Assembly (NCBI GenBank): GCA_020441735.1
Contig: JAGRLQ010000091.1
Location: 1 to 23,191 of the forward strand
Source: Nitratireductor sp.
Lineage (GTDB): Bacteria > Pseudomonadota > Alphaproteobacteria > Rhizobiales > Rhizobiaceae
Direction: 5' to 3'
DNA length: 23,191 nt
Shown here: positions 22,305 through 23,191 of the stretch, piece after piece
Layout of the letters: each line of letters begins with the position of its first letter
How positions within the stretch are numbered: position 1 is the stretch's first letter
Notes under the pieces: model-generated
The model's database searches: none
Seen by the model: only the letters and a program-made list of their open reading frames with translations
What the model was told of the DNA's origin: nothing
Program-made: the position numbers and the translations under genes

Positions 22305-23191
22305 ATGCCTTATACACTTACCCGCCGGCAGTTGCTTGCTGCCGGTCTTCCGGCGGCCGGTCTTCTGCTGGCGCCGAAACTCGCCTGGACAAAGACCCAG
22401 ATCGGCTCGAAGACGGTTTCCACGCTCTCCGACGGGCATCTGACGCTGCCGCTCAACTTCATCTTTCCCGATGTGCCGCAGGATGAACTGCTGGCGCTTT
22501 TGTCGCCGGATGGCAGCAAGTTGGAAGCGGTAGAACCGCCCTGCAATCTGACCCTGCTGGAGGATGGCGACCGCAAGATACTGTTCGATGCCGGATCGGG
22601 GGCGAACTTTATGCCAACCGCCGGCAAACTTGGCGATGCGCTAGCGGAAGCCGGCCTTGATGTGGATTCGATCACCGATGTGATCTTCACCCATGCCCAC
22701 CCCGACCATTTGTGGGGAATCGTCGATGATTTCGACGAAATCACCTTCCCTTCCGCCCAATTGTACTTCCCGCGCGCGGAGTGGGATTACTGGTATGACG
22801 AGAACACGGTGGATACGATCGGTGATGCGCGCAAGACCTTTGCCGTTGGCGCCCGAAACCGGCTGGAACTGATGGAAGAACAGGTCACCCTGTTCGATGC
22901 GGGAACCGAGGTGCTGCCCGGCATTGAGGCGGTAGACAGCAAGGGCCACACGCCCGGCCACACGTCCTATGTGATTCACGGAGGCAATGGCGACGGTGTG
23001 ATGGTGGTGGGCGATGCGATTACCAATGCTGCCGTATCCTTCGCAAAGCCGGACTGGCCGACCGGCTCCGACCAGGATCCGCAACAGGGCATCATGACAC
23101 GCACCGCGCTTCTGGACCGGCTGGCGACCGACAAGCTCGCCATCGTCGGCTATCATCTGCCCGATGGCGGCATGGGCCATGTCGAGCGTGA
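22305..23191 (+). CDS. Tat-exported metallo-beta-lactamase-fold hydrolase (carboxyl end outside window)
   Basis: 295 codons are present and the frame is open at the window end. The amino end has a twin-arginine signal (LTRRQLLAAG and a hydrophobic stretch to about residue 29), so it is probably exported folded with metal bound. The metal motif is HAHPDH (H130, H132, D134, H135). Further ligands are H219 in HTPGHTSY, D237 in VVGDA and H284 in GYHLPDGG, a full two-metal site. The family includes periplasmic SoxH-like and lactonase-like hydrolases. The divergent YeeE gene suggests sulfur-compound processing (inference). No serine- or penicillin-type context is present, so antibiotic resistance is not suggested. 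Confidence 0.88.
   Translation, partial: MPYTLTRRQLLAAGLPAAGLLLAPKLAWTKTQIGSKTVSTLSDGHLTLPLNFIFPDVPQDELLALLSPDGSKLEAVEPPCNLTLLEDGDRKILFDAGSGANFMPTAGKLGDALAEAGLDVDSITDVIFTHAHPDHLWGIVDDFDEITFPSAQLYFPRAEWDYWYDENTVDTIGDARKTFAVGARNRLELMEEQVTLFDAGTEVLPGIEAVDSKGHTPGHTSYVIHGGNGDGVMVVGDAITNAAVSFAKPDWPTGSDQDPQQGIMTRTALLDRLATDKLAIVGYHLPDGGMGHVER

Noticed and set aside
1..23191. CRISPR arrays, tRNA or rRNA genes, insertion sequences, attachment sites
   Set aside because: No regular repeat-spacer pattern, no cloverleaf or rRNA sequence, no transposase or integrase gene and no long terminal repeats were seen by eye.

Overview
The window looks like part of a chromosome or large plasmid of an alphaproteobacterium, most likely a member of the Hyphomicrobiales (rhizobial lineage). 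The evidence is GC-rich coding with tight ATGA/GTGA gene overlaps, a urease operon in the order ureD-ureA-ureB-(LprI-like gene)-ureC, and many catabolic families typical of rhizobia and marine alphaproteobacteria (TRAP transporter, HyuA/HyuB, BKACE, GcvT-fused dehydrogenase). I could not run a similarity search, so genus is not assigned. No tRNA, rRNA, CRISPR array, insertion sequence or phage gene was seen. No stretch longer than about 200 bases lacks a gene.

Layout. (1) 1-2037, minus strand: the start of a urease operon (ureD, ureA, ureB, a small exported LprI-like protein, and the first 34 codons of ureC). (2) 2038-2228: a divergent, AT-rich control region with a near-consensus sigma-70 promoter and an inverted repeat across its -10 box. 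(3) 2229-10895, plus strand: one long probable operon with a TRAP transporter (dctP, dctQ, dctM), an IclR regulator, an ATP-dependent hydantoinase/oxoprolinase-type pair (hyuA, hyuB), a small cupin and a BKACE (beta-keto acid cleavage) enzyme. (4) 10942-13376, minus strand: an RpiR regulator, a Rieske oxygenase of the betaine/carnitine demethylase type, and a carboxymuconolactone-decarboxylase-like protein. (5) 13451-21125, plus strand, divergent from RpiR: a dimethylglycine/sarcosine dehydrogenase-like flavoprotein fused to a GcvT-type folate domain, an MDR oxidoreductase, a DddQ-like cupin lyase, two tandem mandelate-racemase/enolase superfamily enzymes and a class III aminotransferase. (6) 21129-23191: a YeeE/YedE transporter, divergent from a Tat-exported metallo-beta-lactamase-fold hydrolase cut by the window end.

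How the parts may work together (inference). Regions 3-5 read as one catabolic island for an N-methylated or quaternary (betaine-like) compound. The TRAP system would import an organic anion or zwitterion. The MR-family enzymes would epimerise or dehydrate it. The Rieske enzyme would remove a methyl group from a quaternary nitrogen, and the flavoprotein would remove a methyl from the tertiary or secondary amine and pass it to folate. The aminotransferase would take off the amino group. The DddQ-like lyase, MDR enzyme, HyuAB and BKACE would break the carbon skeleton. The set resembles parts of the hydroxyproline-betaine (HpbD), carnitine (CntA, BKACE) and DMSP (DddQ) pathways but matches none of them as I know them, so the substrate is unknown. 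This island is the best candidate in the window for an undescribed system.
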